From: Escallonia rubra
Lineage: Eukaryota > Streptophyta > Magnoliopsida > Escalloniales > Escalloniaceae
Direction of reading: 5' to 3'
DNA: 64,000 bases
NCBI GenBank assembly: GCA_033065855.1
Contig: JAVXUO010002268.1
Span: 62,001 to 126,000 of the forward strand
A model generated the notes under the pieces. That model ran no database searches. It saw nothing but the letters and a program-made list of their open reading frames with translations, and was not told the origin of the DNA. The translations under genes were made by a program, and so were the position numbers. Below are positions 34,200 through 46,362 of this stretch, piece after piece (the stretch's first letter is position 1; the number at the start of each line of letters is the position of its first letter).

Positions 34200-34723
34200 T
34201 GGTAGTGTCTACCATTTTGCTCTCCTTTTCTTTTAGGTGATAACTTATGGAGGCGGTAAGTGTTGCCGGCATAAGTGAAATATTTTAAAAAAAAAACTAA
34301 AACAAGCCTATGCCGGCGGTCGTACATGTTGCAATAAGTCCATACATTCAAAGAAAACAAATGCAAAAGGAAACCTATAACGGCGCATGAGACCGTTGAC
34401 ATAGGTCTAGTTAGCCAGCAAATTAATAAAATAAAAATGATACCTACGGCGGCGGTTTGTTAACGCTGGCTTTCCTATTTTATTCAAATATATGAGAAAT
34501 TAATATTTTACCTATGCGGGCGCCCGTAGTCGTCGGCATAGGTTCAAACCGCTGCCATTAGTAACATTAGAAGGCGGATAAGGGAGCAGTTTTAGAGGCG
34601 GCCGTCCACTGGTATAGACCCCTTGGAGCGCCGGCATAAGTCTACCGAAACGCGAGTAAAGGCAGTTTTTTCACTTCTCGCGGCGCTATGCGGCCGCCGG
34701 TGTAGATCGTTTTTCTTGTAGTG
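34200..34723 (+). mobile_element. 3' end of a CACTA element
   Basis: The end reads ...GATCGTTTTTCTTGTAGTG, the complement of CACTACAAGAAAAACGATC, a typical CACTA terminus. It is preceded by at least six subterminal copies of words like CTATGCCGGCG / GCCGGCATAGG in both orientations. The DNA to its right (from 34,724) matches the DNA starting at 37,453, where no CACTA is present. The boundary is therefore supported by an unoccupied paralogous site. No left end is seen in the window. Confidence 0.85.
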
Positions 34724-35060
34724 ACACCTATAGCTATTTCGTCGTCGTTAGAGTGGTGGCAATAGTGTGTATGTGTGCCCACGTGCGTAGTGGGCGTGGT
34801 TATGTTTGAATTGAAACAGTGAGTGTGTGTGAGCTTTTGTGTGTGAATTCAATCAGTGTGTTTATGCGCGCGTGCCTTTGTGCATGCCTAATTCAATCCA
34901 AAGTGTGTGCGTATGCATGTGGGCGCATGTGATTCAAGTAGTATGGGTGAGTGCCTTTGCGTGTATGCGTGCGGGCGCCTGTGATTCAATTAGTGCGTGT
35001 GTGTGTGTGTGAAATTAATCAGAGCGTGTTTGTGCAAGTGCGCGTGCGTGTGCATGCAGA
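34724..35060. repeat. TG-rich dispersed repeat, copy A (occupied site)
   Basis: Starts 'acacctatagctatt' and shares the blocks 'gtggttatgtttgaattgaaacag' and 'aattcaatc' with 37,453-37,720. It is largely GT microsatellite. The DNA to about 35,320 holds only low-complexity frames. Confidence 0.75.
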
Positions 35061-35325
35061 TTGATTGTGGTGTAAGTTGTGGTGGCGCCGTAGTTGTGCT
35101 TCGTGGTTGGTAGTGTTGTTTGACTTGAGGAAGAAGACCAAGAAGGGGTGTAGTTGTTTTGTTAAAAAAAAAGGGGGGGGGAAATAAAAAGGAAGACGGA
35201 GGGTGACATATGTAAGAGAATCCGATACGAACAAAGGGGTCAAATAAGCTTTTCATTAAAAATGTAAAGGACGTCTATAATCCATTCACAATCAAAAGAC
35301 AAATTTGATAGTCTTCATAGTCGTA

Positions 35326-36582
35326 TTAAAGGCGCAGGCGCACCTAAGGCGCAAAAGGTCCTTGGAGCCTAGGCGCAAGGCGCAGGCGCGCGCCTTTTCG
35401 AAGTAAGGCGCAATATTAAAATAAATAAAAATAAATAAATAATAGTGCATTAAAACAATAAAATTAAGTAAAAAAAATTCAAAACATGATAATTAATAAA
35501 CTTTCAAACAATAGAAAAAGTTTCAAATATCATAACACCATAATATAACAAGCTTCCGACATTAGAAAAGTCTTAAATCCACTGAATCATAGCAAATCAC
35601 TAAAATTTAAGTGAACATAACACCAATTTTTCCTTTGCCATCCAGTCAATCCCATACAAATCCCAGAAAACAACACTCAAGTTCCCTATTAAGATGAAAA
35701 TAAATTAATCACACGCAATCAATTTTTCCTTTGGCAATTGCTTATTAATAGAATCCCAATCCTTCTGTAGGATAGGTATAACTACAACCATTTGCCTCGT
35801 CTTCAATACTTCAGATGAATCCATCATCCATCTGTTCCTGAAGTGCCTTAGAATTAATACAATTGGAGTTCTTTCAAAGTGAGTATATCTCATAATCTGG
35901 ACTACTAATCTTTCCCAAGTCTTGCTTGCAATCAATTTTTGACGCATTAATTTACGGTATACTCCTAATTCCTAATTGCTCTGAATGTAAAAGAACTTGG
36001 CCTAAAATGGGAGGGAAGAGAGTAACCAGCAAAACCACCGGTGCAGGTGATTCGATGGAGCAGCCGAGCAGCAAAGGGAAGAGAAACATCTGTAGTGTCA
36101 GCTAGAGCAGCGGCCGGAGCGACGAGCTTTTGACGGCAACGGGAAAGGCGATGCAGCAGGTGAGAGAGAGGCTGCTTCGGTGGAGCAGTCGAGCTCGAGC
36201 AGCAAGGCAAAGAGAAACAGCCGAAGCGTCGGCCGGAGCAATAAGAATCTCGGCGGCGAAGAAGAGATGCACAAGAATCTCGGCGGCGAAGAAGAGATGC
36301 AGGTGAGACCGTGAGAGAAAAGCTGCTTCGGTGAGAATCGTGAGACAGAATTGGATGTTTAAAGAAGAGATGCACATCCAACGGTGAAGAAGAGATGCAC
36401 ATCCAACGGCTCTATGGGTTTTGCGCCTATACGTGCGCCTCCCGTGCCGCGTAGCGCCTTGCGCCTTTGCGCCTGGTGAGTCCAGGCGCGCGCCTTCTTG
36501 AACGCGCTGAGCCTAGCCTAGGCGAGGCACAGATGGTGAGCCTTAGCACGCCTTGCGCCTAGGCGCACTTTTTATAACACTG
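35326..36582. mobile_element. Non-autonomous hAT-like element with GGCGC-rich ends
   Basis: The right end reads as CAGTGTTATAAAAAGTGCGCCTAGGCGC on the minus strand. The left end (TTAAAGGCGCAGGCGC) is its inverted partner with the outermost bases lost. Flanking octamers TAGTCGTA (35,318-35,325) and GAGTCGTA (36,583-36,590) differ at one base, fitting an 8-bp hAT duplication. Both ends are dense in AGGCGC/GCGCCT words. The interior has a GC-rich region with a 30-bp tandem repeat (about 36,240-36,300) and an unrecognised 80-codon minus-strand frame (35,947-35,705). No intact transposase. Confidence 0.65.
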
Positions 36583-36590
36583 GAGTCGTA

Positions 36591-37452
36591 GGACACGCTA
36601 CCTTACCTCAAAGAGTTTATCAAAATTATTCCTTAAGTAAAAGCATGAGGGGTGAGATGATGGATTTTCTAAAAAACTCTTCTAGAAGTTTGAATGTCAC
36701 TCTTCCAGCATGAGGGTATAAACTATTCTTAGAAGTTGTTACATGTATATTTTGCGCATTGTCAAAAAGGTATTCTGAAGAGTGCGGATACACTCTTGCA
36801 GCACGACTCTTAGATTTTGTCGGTAATATCATACTAATTCATAGTCCTTAATCTTTGCATTGAAGATATTGACTTCCAATGCATGGAAGCCATTTGTATC
36901 ACCAAAAGTAATTCAAGGTTTTCAGTTCGAACATTATCTTAAAGTCGATCAAATGACTGATTAGTGACGGAAACGACTAATCGATATTACAAAAGAAAAA
37001 CCATATTAAGCTCTAAAACCAAAATTTCGTCGCATGTAGAAAAGACCACTATGATTTTTAGAAATATATTAAGCTTGACACTAACGTCTTGGAATATAAA
37101 CTGACCACTATGATTTTACTTTTTAACACTTTTTACCATCATAACTTAGGAAAATATTTTGACCATCGTATATGCATCTTAACCTTTTTATTTTCCTCTA
37201 AGAATGTATTTTAGATTGTTAATTAAGTGACCAATGTTAACAACGAATCTAGTTTGACGATGTGATAGATTTGGTATAAAGACCGGATTGGATTAAGATC
37301 TTGTATAGTCTTCTACATGCCTATGATCATTACAACCCACCACTCCTTCCTTCACCATCACCGCAGCCCTCCACAAGCCACATCGGAACCCACCGTCAGT
37401 CACCCCCATCCGTAAATAACCATCGATGCGAACATGCGCATGCACACACGCA
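36591..37452. other. Intergenic, no gene recognised
   Basis: AT-rich DNA passing into a C-rich stretch (about 37,325-37,445) that precedes the TG-rich repeat. No domain read. Confidence 0.5.
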
Positions 37453-37720
37453 GACACCTATCACTATTGTCGCCGCCGCTGGGAGCAGTGGCAAAAGTGT
37501 ATGTGTGTGTTTGTGTGTGCGCGCGCTCTCGCACGTACATGCGCTCGTAGGCGTGATTATGGTTGAATTGAAACAGTAAGAGTGTGTGAGGGTTTGTGTG
37601 TCAATTCATTGAGTATGTTTGCCCGCACGCTTGTGTGTGTGCTCTAATATAATCTAGAGTGTGTATGTTTGTGTGCGCGTGCATGCACGCACGTGTCATT
37701 CTAGTAGTGTGCATGTCTGT
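37453..37720. repeat. TG-rich dispersed repeat, copy B (empty site)
   Basis: Shares its first bases 'acacctatcactattgtcg' and later blocks with 34,724-35,060. Here the sequence to the left continues without a CACTA terminus, so this copy shows the site before insertion. Confidence 0.7.
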
Positions 37721-37727
37721 TCCTTAA

Positions 37728-37889
37728 ATTTTGGGCCTAGGGCTTGGACTTGGGCCGGGCCCTGATATCCTCCAGTGGGTCCGGCCCAAGCCCGATATGG
37801 TTCCCCACGGCTCGAAGCCCTGTGCGGCCCATTTTCCTATCTGATCCGATGGGCCCGGGATGGGCTGGGCTGGCCCATTAACACCTCTA
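37728..37889. mobile_element. hAT-type terminal fragment, GGCCCGG-rich
   Basis: Ends ...TTAACACCTCTA (complement TAGAGGTGTTAA) and is packed with GGGCC/CCGGCCC words, like the subterminal DNA of the hAT at 21,723-25,532. Only one convincing end is visible, so it is a truncated or very small non-autonomous copy. Confidence 0.5.
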
Positions 37890-37899
37890 GCCGTGTGTA

Positions 37900-38335
37900 C
37901 TAGAATAGAGTAGCTATGGGTACAGTGTATATGTCTGTATGAACATTATGTGTGAAGGATGTGTAGTGGTGTGTGCATGTGTATAATATTAGTGTACTAT
38001 GTGTGTGTGTGTGGTGTGTGGTGCAGGCGCTATATGTGCTAGGTGTTTGTGGGTGGACGGGTGTGTGTAGTGTGGGTGTGTGTGCATGTTTCTATGTGTG
38101 AGAGTGTATACTGTGTACAGTGTGTGTTGCGTGTGTAAAGAGTGCTTATGCACTAGGTGTATATGTGCGTCTGTAATGTGAGAATGTCTGGCAGTGTACT
38201 GTGGGTCTGTGCACGCTCCTATGTGTTTGTGTGTAAAGTGCTATGTGAATACAGTGCGTGTGTACAATATGTGTACATGGTTAGGTGTACCCTATGCTTG
38301 TGAATGTGTACCCTATGCATGTGTTTGTATTTTGG
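37900..38335. repeat. TG-rich minisatellite region
   Basis: Imperfect repeats built on 'gtgtgtgtg', 'tatgtg' and 'gtgtac' words. No coding potential beyond low complexity. Confidence 0.85.
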
Positions 38336-38473
38336 ACAAGGACGCGTATAGGTTATGAGAATAAAAAAAGGAATGATTAGTGTGAGCTCTAGCATTTGAT
38401 TGGGTACTATTTACCATAGGGTTTTCTTGGTGGGTTAGTTGAATTGTGTTAATTAAGAGAAGCTCGACAATTG

Positions 38474-38605
38474 TCAATGAAATACCCGAGAAAGACATGG
38501 TAGCTTGGACACGATCTTGGACATACATGTAATGGACAATATAATGCGGTGTCTGAATTGTTTGAGGAGATGTCTAGTAGAAATATCGTGTCTTGATCGA
38601 TGATG
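38474..38605 (+). pseudogene. PPR (pentatricopeptide repeat) gene fragment
   Basis: Two adjoining frames read VNEIPEKDMVAWTRSW and SELFEEMSSRNIVS. These are the helix-turn hallmark of plant PPR repeats (usual pattern 'FDEMPEKDVVSWT...LFEEMSSRNIVSWS'). A frame change and stops separate and end them. About 130 bp only, with no start or neighbouring repeats, so it is a dead fragment dropped here by duplication or transposition. DNA to 38,820 shows nothing else. Confidence 0.6.
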
Positions 38606-38819
38606 CCTCTAGGTGATTATAACGCCGAGGACGTGGAGATGAAAAGAATAGCGCTAACTATTCTTTTAGTCAGATGTAGCAGCATGATCATTACTCGAGA
38701 GATTTTGATGTGTGGAAATGCATAGCGTCTTGTAAGTGACCTCTGATTCATCTAGTGCTTCATATTAAGCGTGTACATTATTTATGTTTGAAAAGTCACA
38801 AATTGCCAGAAATGGACTA

Positions 38820-39960
38820 TTTTAGTGACTTTTATTTGTTTCTCAATTAAAAAAAAAAGAATGTTTAGCAAATATGACTATTTTTAGCAACATCTATTTC
38901 TTGTTAAAAATCGGGCCAGCATGTATATCATATTTGTTTGAGATTGTTACGGAATTTTGATAAAAATGGTTAGTACAAGTACAATGCTTGTCAGATTCGA
39001 AATTGTTTTAGACTTAAGATGTTTCAAAAGAGTATACAAAACGAAGTGGGATGGTTTGACCATTAGTGGTTCAGTGATTGTGTTTAAGATAAACGAAAAT
39101 GGTGGTTTTTTACTTATTCGGTTGTTGTGCCCCACATACCTAACGGGGGAAAGTTAGATTCAAGTCCATGTCAACTAAAGGGAATGTTAACGCGCAGTAC
39201 TGTTGCTAGTGTTCGGTTCTACGTTCGCAACATGATTATCCCGATGTGGGAATCTGGGTCCACATCAGTGGGACCAAACGCTGACCGCAGCATACCATTT
39301 GAGTTGGTGTTGTGATGAAACTGTGGTTGTGATGATGTTTTTGTGCTAAGTGACATTTTTATACCCTCAGAGCTATTTTATTCTACTCTATCATGGTATA
39401 TCGTATAAATTTTTGTTTATTGCCTTTAAATATTATTTCTCGATAAAATTGCTATTTTGGTTAACTGAGTTATTTTTTGACATGTTGCGGTCCACCTAGT
39501 TGATTCACTAGTTACTTAATGAGCTCGTGGAAGCTCACCCTTTACTTATCATTTCAGGTTTGAAAGTAAGAAGGTGGTGACGTGTGAGGGCTTGGGATTT
39601 TAAGGAGAAACGCTTTGGACTTTTGGAAACTGGATAGTTGATTGTGAGTTATATCATAGGTGTTATTTTAGTAAGGATTGCAATGAATTTCGAAAAGCAA
39701 TTTTATATTGAATTAGGTCAAGTTGTAGTTGTTGACTATTCGGAGTTATGAAGAGTCTTAGCATAAGTGTTGTACTAAAATTTTAGAATTTAAAAATACA
39801 TTTGAAGTTGTAAAAGTTTTAGGTTCGTTGCATTACTATTGATTTTAGTGAATAAGGCCTGGCAGAGCCCTGGGTGAAAGTCTAATGAGCCTGCGGCTGG
39901 TCACAGACGTAGCTCATGGGCCCAACCGTGGGTTCGGGTCGTGAAAGTTCACATCGGCAA
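38820..39960 (+). repeat. LTR-like dispersed repeat, copy A
   Basis: About 1.1 kb that reappears in inverse orientation at 49,363-50,480. Shared blocks include 'gagctcaccctttacttatcatttcaggt', 'tttataccctcag' and the end 'gggttcgggtcgtga'. In the other orientation it starts TGTCACGACCCG, a start seen in plant Ty3/gypsy LTRs. It is treated as an old LTR or LTR fragment; the family is not certain. A copia remnant begins directly at its right edge. Confidence 0.5.
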
Positions 39961-40138
39961 AGACAAGTCTATGATTAAAACATATGAAAATGGTGACTGA
40001 TGGCAAAGAGGTGCAAATGGGAAACCATACTTGTGCCAAAGTTTTTAGCAAAGGGAATGTGGAAACTGACTTCACTTTTGGGGGAAAAAATTAGCCTTTT
40101 GAATGTTCTTTATGTTCACGAAAATTTAGAAGAACTTA

Positions 40139-41194
40139 GGTAGTGTTTAAAACCATTTTTTTCCCAGTTTTGGAAACTGGAAAAAAAATATTGATGTTTG
40201 GTTCACATTTTTCATTTTTTTTCCCCTTCAGTTTTATATATTGGGCTGCTTTTGAAAACTCCATTTTGGAGTTTTTGATTTTCTGTTTTAGAAATGGATT
40301 TTTCAATTTCTAGTTTTGGTTTTTTATTTCAAATCCTACCTTCAAACTTCACTAGAAGCAATTTGGAACCCACTTTTATTTTTTCATTTCATCACTCCCA
40401 CTAGCTACCCCTAATCCCTAACCACCACCATATGACAAAGTTGTCGCCACTTGTCATCACCGTATCGCTACCACTGACCGTTGACGACGACCCTGAAATC
40501 GAGACCAGCACGCCACCCATATTCCCACCCCGCTGCCGCCATCGCATCGACAAACTTATCCCACCGTCGAAGATCTGCTCCACCCAAGGCCACTACCCAT
40601 CGCGACTACCTGCCTAACCATCGCCACCTCACCAGAGATCTGCCGACCATTACATCCCCATCATCACATATCTGCTCCACCCACCGTTGCAATATATATT
40701 CCACCCATCGTTACTACCGTCGCCCCACTATGGCCATTCAGATAAAAAACTACAGCCACAGAAAATGAAGAAGAAGCAGGGTATCGAGACCAACGCCACC
40801 GACTCGAAGGCGGTGACGAACGACCACACCACAAAGTCCAGATCGAGAAGTCTGGATGGATTTAAGTAAAGTTTAATTGTTGATAGTGGGGGTGTGATGT
40901 GATAATTAGGGTGGTGGGGTTGACTGGCGATGGTGCGACTCTGTTGGTGGTGTTGACTGGCTATGGTTCGATTTTGGTGGTGGTGTTTGGCTGGAGGTTC
41001 CATTGCAGAAGAAGAGAGTATTTAAGGAGAAATGGAAATAAAGAAAGTAGAAAGAAAACTCAAAAACAAAAACAACTTTTACCAACCATCTGTATGTTTT
41101 TTCTCAACAAAAAAAAAAAAAAACCCACAACTAGTTTTGGTTTTTATTTTTTAGAAAACCAAAACTAAAAACTACAACTTTGTCAAACAGACCC
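40139..41194. mobile_element. PIF/Harbinger-like element inserted in the copia remnant
   Basis: Flanked by TTA on both sides (40,136-40,138 and 41,195-41,197). The right end is the complement of GGGTCTGTTTGACAAAG; the left end is GGTAGTGTTTAAAACC. Subterminal CAGTTTTGGAAACTGG-type and T-run motifs match the MITE at 2,941-3,454, so both belong to one family. The middle (40,400-40,870) is CCACC/CCATCG-rich and carries low-complexity frames with no domain. No transposase remains. It is younger than the copia element it splits. Confidence 0.7.
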
Positions 41195-44100
41195 TTAGTT
41201 TCAGTTTATTTCCTTTGTAAAAGGAGATTTTGGGTAGCTTTTGAATCCGCCAAGGTTATCTTGTCAAAGAATGGTTGGTTTGTGGGTAGTTTTGTGATGG
41301 AATGTTGGGTCTTCTTCCTTATGGCGTGGTCGGTTGGCTTCCTTGAATTTTGGTTCTTTAAAGAACATGAAGAAATTGGAGTTCATAGATTGTAATGATA
41401 TTCTGGATAAATGCGAAGTATGTACTAAATCTAAAATTATTAGGAAACCTTTTCCTAGAGTTAAAAGAGATTTGAAAATTTTAGATTTATTTCATTCTGA
41501 TATATGTGTATTTAATAGGGTGCTGATTCACGAAGGGAAATGTACTTTATAACTTTGTTGATGACTACAGTTTGTACTTATATGTTTACCTATTAAGGTT
41601 TAAGGATGAAGCAAGTCCATGTTCGAGAAATATAAAGCATAAGTTGAAAATGAACTTGAAAAGAAAATTAAGATCCTACGTTCTTATAGAGGTGGGAAGT
41701 ATTCTAAATGATTTAATTTCTGTGAAGAACATGGTCTGATATATCAAAATTTCACAGCATTTGCACCTCAACAAAATGGCCTGGCTGAAAGGAAAAACCA
41801 GTATTTGGGAGAAATGGTTAATTGCATGCTAGTTGATGCTAAACTACCTTTAAACTTGTAGGGAGAAGCTTTGCTCACTGCATGTTATATTCATAATAGA
41901 GTGCCCTCGAAACAGAATAAGTGAGCCCTTATGAATTGTGGAAATGAAGAAAACCTAACATTTCATATTTAAAAGTGTGGGGGTGTTTAGCATACTATAA
42001 GGTACAAGATTCTAAAAGGACTAAGCTTGGACCAAGGCCTTTTAGAAGTATATTTGTTGAAAACAGTAAAAATAGCAAGGCCTCTGGGCTTATTGATTTG
42101 GAGTCTAATGTGATAGTAGAATCTCGAGAAGTAGAATTCTTTGAAGTTTTCTATTGATTTTGGAATCATAAAGGATGATTCTCAAAGAAATGGTCCAAAT
42201 GAACCTCTAGGATTGCAAATCAGTTTACTAAATTTAGAATTCAGCCAACGGCATCGAGAAGAAGCACTAGAGCAATGAAAGAGAAAGAAGTAAATCCAGA
42301 TTTTATATCGTCTCAAAGTATTGTGTTTTTATTGAAAGTGACAAAAATAGTAACATAATTAACAAGTACCCTATCTTGTTATATTTGGAGGATGATCCTA
42401 AGTCATTTAGTGAGGCTATCTCATCGAGGGATGCTCCTTTTGGAAGGAAGCAATTCATGATGAAATGGACTTAATTACGTATATAAAATGGGTACTAGTT
42501 GATTTACCCCAAGGTTCCAAATCCATATGGTGTAAGTGGGGTTTTAGAAGAAAATTCAATTTTGATGATTCTGGTCAAGCCTTTAAGGCTAGATTAGTAG
42601 CCAAGGGATTTAGACAGAAAGATAGAATTGATTACTTCGACTCCTATGCACTAGTGGCTCATGTAAATTCAATCATAATCTCATGACTTTGTATCCATCC
42701 ACCATCTTTATGTTTATCAAATGGATGTTAAGATTGCCTTCTTAAGTGGGGATTTGATTGAAGAAGTCTACATGTAGCAACTCGAATGGTTTGTTTTACC
42801 TGGAAATGAAAAAAGAGTGTGCAAGTTAATGAAATCACTATATGGGCTCAAATAAGCACCAAAGCAACGGTATGAGAAACTTGTTTCAGTTATACTACCT
42901 TTTATCTTTAAGCACAATAGTGCAGATAGGTGTATTTATTCTAAATTTACTACTAACTATTGACTGCAAGTTTGCTCGTATATTGATGACATGCTGGTTT
43001 TTGGAACTAACATGGTTGGGATAAATGAGACAAAGAAGTCTCTATCGTTTATGTTTGGGTGAGGTGAATACTATCTTAGGAATAAAATTAAGGAAGCATA
43101 GTCGAGGTTATGCTTTGAGTCAATCTTATTGAGAAAATATTGACTAAGTTTAAACACCTTGGATTTCAAGAGTTCAGTACCCCTTTAATTCCAACTTTGA
43201 AAATTAGGAAACAAGTCTGGTAGAGCAGTAGCATAACTAGAATTTGATAGTGCTATTGGGAACCTAATGCATGCTATGCATTCCACGAGACCAGATATAG
43301 CTTTCTCTATGTGTAAACTTAGTAGATTTACAAGTAACCCTAGTTTAGACATAGGAAGGCTATTGGCAGAATCCTCGTTTACCTTAAGAGAACCATGGGA
43401 TCCGCATTGTTCTACAATGAATATCCAACTGTATTAGAAGGATACGCAGACGCAAGTTGGATCACTACTGTAGGAGACAATAAATCTACATTTGATTGGG
43501 TATTTACCCTTGTAGGACTTGCATATCTTACTCCACTATGGAATCCAAATTTATTACTCTTGCAGCAAGTGGTAAGGAAGCAGAATGGATTAGAAACTTG
43601 TCATTACATATTAAGTTATGGTCTAATGCTATGTCTCCTATTTCTATTTGTTGTGATAGTGAAGCCACTTTATCAATGGCATCTAGTAGTACCTAAAATG
43701 GTAACTCTAGATGCATAAGTTAAGACATGAATTTGTGAGACAAGTGATATAGGATGGAATGATAACAATTGTCTACTTAGGGTCAAGCAAAACCTTGCAG
43801 ATCCTCTTACAAAATCTTTGTCAAGAGAGCTAGTAAGAATGACATTATGTGAAATGAGGTTGAAACCCATTGCATAGATCACCAGTAATGGTAACCCAAC
43901 TTAACACTAGGAAATAACTAGATGTAAAATATAAAGGGTAAATACAAGTTATTGATGTGTAATTGCTAGTACTCTTAATCAAGTATTCAAAACTGTCCGT
44001 TACGGTTTGGAGGTTAAAATTTTTCTCTTAATGAAGTATGATGCTATTTTGTAATGAGTTTTTAGTAAGGGAAACACATAGCATAACTTCACCTATATGA

Positions 44101-44430
44101 ACTTAGAAGCAGTGCCGCTTCTTATGAAAGTTCGGGTTTACTTTATAGAGAATTCATGAAATAGGATATAGCACAAGGCTTTAATAGTTAAGTTGACTAA
44201 GAATTTCTCGTCGAAGCAAGAAATTTGTATGTGCACAATAGCTCCAATTTTATAGTAAGGAGTAGCTAGTTTAAAACTAAGGTCACTAGTTAATCTTATA
44301 GAACTTCGGGTTATTTGCACCAACGAGAGGTCTAAATTGAAAGATACTTTTACGTATGCATATTAGTTAACACGTATGTCTTGCCCATAGATGATTTTAT
44401 ATCGTTAGTTATTTTCAAACAAGTGGGGGA

Positions 44431-44690
44431 TTGTTGGGTTTAAAGAGATTGTTTGAAAACAAGAATTAACTCCTTAGTCCCACATTGCTTAAAATGGGCT
44501 TTGAAAAGGGTTTATAAGTGGGAAGATATTACATTGTACTGGGTAGTGCAGTTAGAGTGTGCTAGTTCTCATGCCACCTCCGTGCGGATGCGTGCGTTAT
44601 TAAGCGTACTTAACACTTACCGCGATAGCAAACAAACATGCTTATACTTTTGGACATGTATTTTGTTTTGAAAAATATGATTTACTAAAC
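44431..44690 (+). repeat. copia-type 3' LTR
   Basis: Starts TGTTGGGTTTAAAGAG right after a purine tract that marks plus-strand priming. A related LTR-like sequence starts at 45,205. Between them (44,690-45,190) is CCACC/CCATC-rich low-complexity DNA whose open frames are not genes. Confidence 0.7.
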
Positions 44691-45204
44691 CACCAACATA
44701 ACAACCACCATTTTACTAAATCACCACCACTTATCATAATACATTATTGTCTTCAACCATTGTTGTGATTGCTACCCATCACCAAATCACCACCACGGCA
44801 CCACCCACCTTTTCGACATCCACAATTGGTATGCTTCCCTCTAACCATTCAACCACCACTGCTGTCGTCTCCACCTACCAAACTCAGCACTGCTATCTCC
44901 ACTCTACTCCGTAAACACGTCGACCGCCAACATGATTGCCCATCACCAATTCACCACCACCCATCTCTTTTAGATCCACAACCGATTGGCTTCCTAACCA
45001 CCCAAACCACAACTGTTGTCTCCATTATGCTCAATCACTACTCGAAACTGCCTCCGCGTTCACCACCCTAACCGCCAATTGTTATCCACCCACTACCAAT
45101 TCACCACCATCCATCCCTTTGACATCCACACCGATCTACTCCCCAACCATCAAATCAACCACCGCCGTCTCCACCAACCAAGACAAAGGCATATCGACCG
45201 GGCC

Positions 45205-45595
45205 CTGTTAGGTTTAAAGAGTTTATTTAAAAACAAGCAAACTCATTAGTCCCACATTGCTTTGAAATGAGTTTTGAAAATGGTTTATATGTGGGAAAGT
45301 TCTTTTACAATGTACTTGGTAGTTGGGGTAGAGTGTGCTAGTTTAGGCACACTACTTGGTAGTTGGGGGTAAAGTGTGCTAGTTTTCATGCTACACATGT
45401 AATGGTGAGCTAGTTTAGGCGCACTTGCCGTGATTGCTAAAAAAACATGATCATATTCTTGGAAAATAGTTTACTTAAAATATGTTTTACTGAAAAGGTA
45501 TAATCGGTTATATTATTTTAACTTATTTTTATTATGAATGAATTCTGAAAATTATATACCTGTTGCAACTAATTTTCCAACAGTTTTGTCTTATC
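45205..45595 (+). repeat. Second, diverged copia LTR-like copy
   Basis: TGTTAGGTTTAAAGAG and following blocks ('agtcccacattgctt', 'ttgaaaatggtttatatgtgggaa') align with 44,431-44,690. It contains an internal short duplication of 'acttggtagttggggt'. Probably a solo LTR or remnant of another copy. Confidence 0.6.
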
Positions 45596-46362
45596 AACTG
45601 ACAGGTTCTATAAATGTAGAATGCTTCTGTTTTTCCATAACACAGGCAATAAAAACCTGCAAAAACCTTTTTCGTAAATGTTGTATATTTAAAACTTGCA
45701 TTGCTTCAAAGAATTTTTTTGAAATTGCTGCTTGTAGATTCCCACCGTGACTTTGTTGTATCGTGGAGAATTGTTTGTCTTTAATCCATCAGCAAACTCG
45801 ATTCCAAGTGCGACAAATAAAACCTTAAAGAAAGCAATTATGCGCATCAAAATCTTTATTTTGATTTCGACTCCATCAAATTTCTAACATAGCCGTCTCA
45901 ACCCTTTCAAAGTATGACAATACATCTTGTGTTATAATCTGTAGCTAAACTGCTCTGGAAATTTTTGGGTGCCAGGATTCTTGTTGCATGCCAAGTTTTT
46001 GATACTTGCTCTCTGTCGGAGTATTAGCCTTGCTTGCCCATATTGTTTAGCACTTATTTCTATCGTATGATGTTAATTATGTGTCAAGATATGCATTCAA
46101 GTTCTTGATTCTAATGCCTTAGTGCATGTTATTTTGGTGTATCTGACGGCATAACAGGATATTGTTAGTTCCCATTAGACAAGGTTAGCTTTTGCTAGTT
46201 TTTGATACTCCATTTGTTCACTCACCATTTGTTGCGTTCTTGGTCTAAAAAATGTTCTCTTTATCAAAATCTCTACTGTTATGTAAATGAATGTCCTAGG
46301 GGTGCTTTCATAAAAAGTTTTAAGTTAACCTTGCATTTCACATTTCCTCCTATACTCTAACC
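45596..46362. other. Intergenic, no gene recognised
   Basis: AT-rich DNA between the copia LTR copy and the gypsy 5' LTR. Nothing recognisable. Confidence 0.5.

Larger units (their letters stand above)
39962..44700 (+). mobile_element. Broken Ty1/copia retrotransposon
   Basis: Fossil element with recognisable parts in copia order: protease-side region, a Harbinger-like insertion (40,139-41,194), integrase (DKCEVCTKSK and FVDDYS-type blocks, 41,400-41,900), reverse transcriptase (FKARLVAKGFRQ near 42,590, LMKSLYGLK near 42,830) and RNase H (LEGYADASW near 43,450). A purine tract (aagtggggga) and the start of a 3' LTR follow at about 44,430. The 5' LTR and gag side are missing from the window. 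It carries many breaks and is old. Confidence 0.85.

Noticed and set aside
36102-36402. Minus-strand serine/arginine-rich frames
   Set aside because: GC-rich repeated leader-like sequence within a non-autonomous hAT; no domain and no splice partner.
44769-45249. Plus-strand histidine/proline/serine-rich frames
   Set aside because: CCACC/CCATC simple sequence between two copia LTR copies, open in several frames at once.
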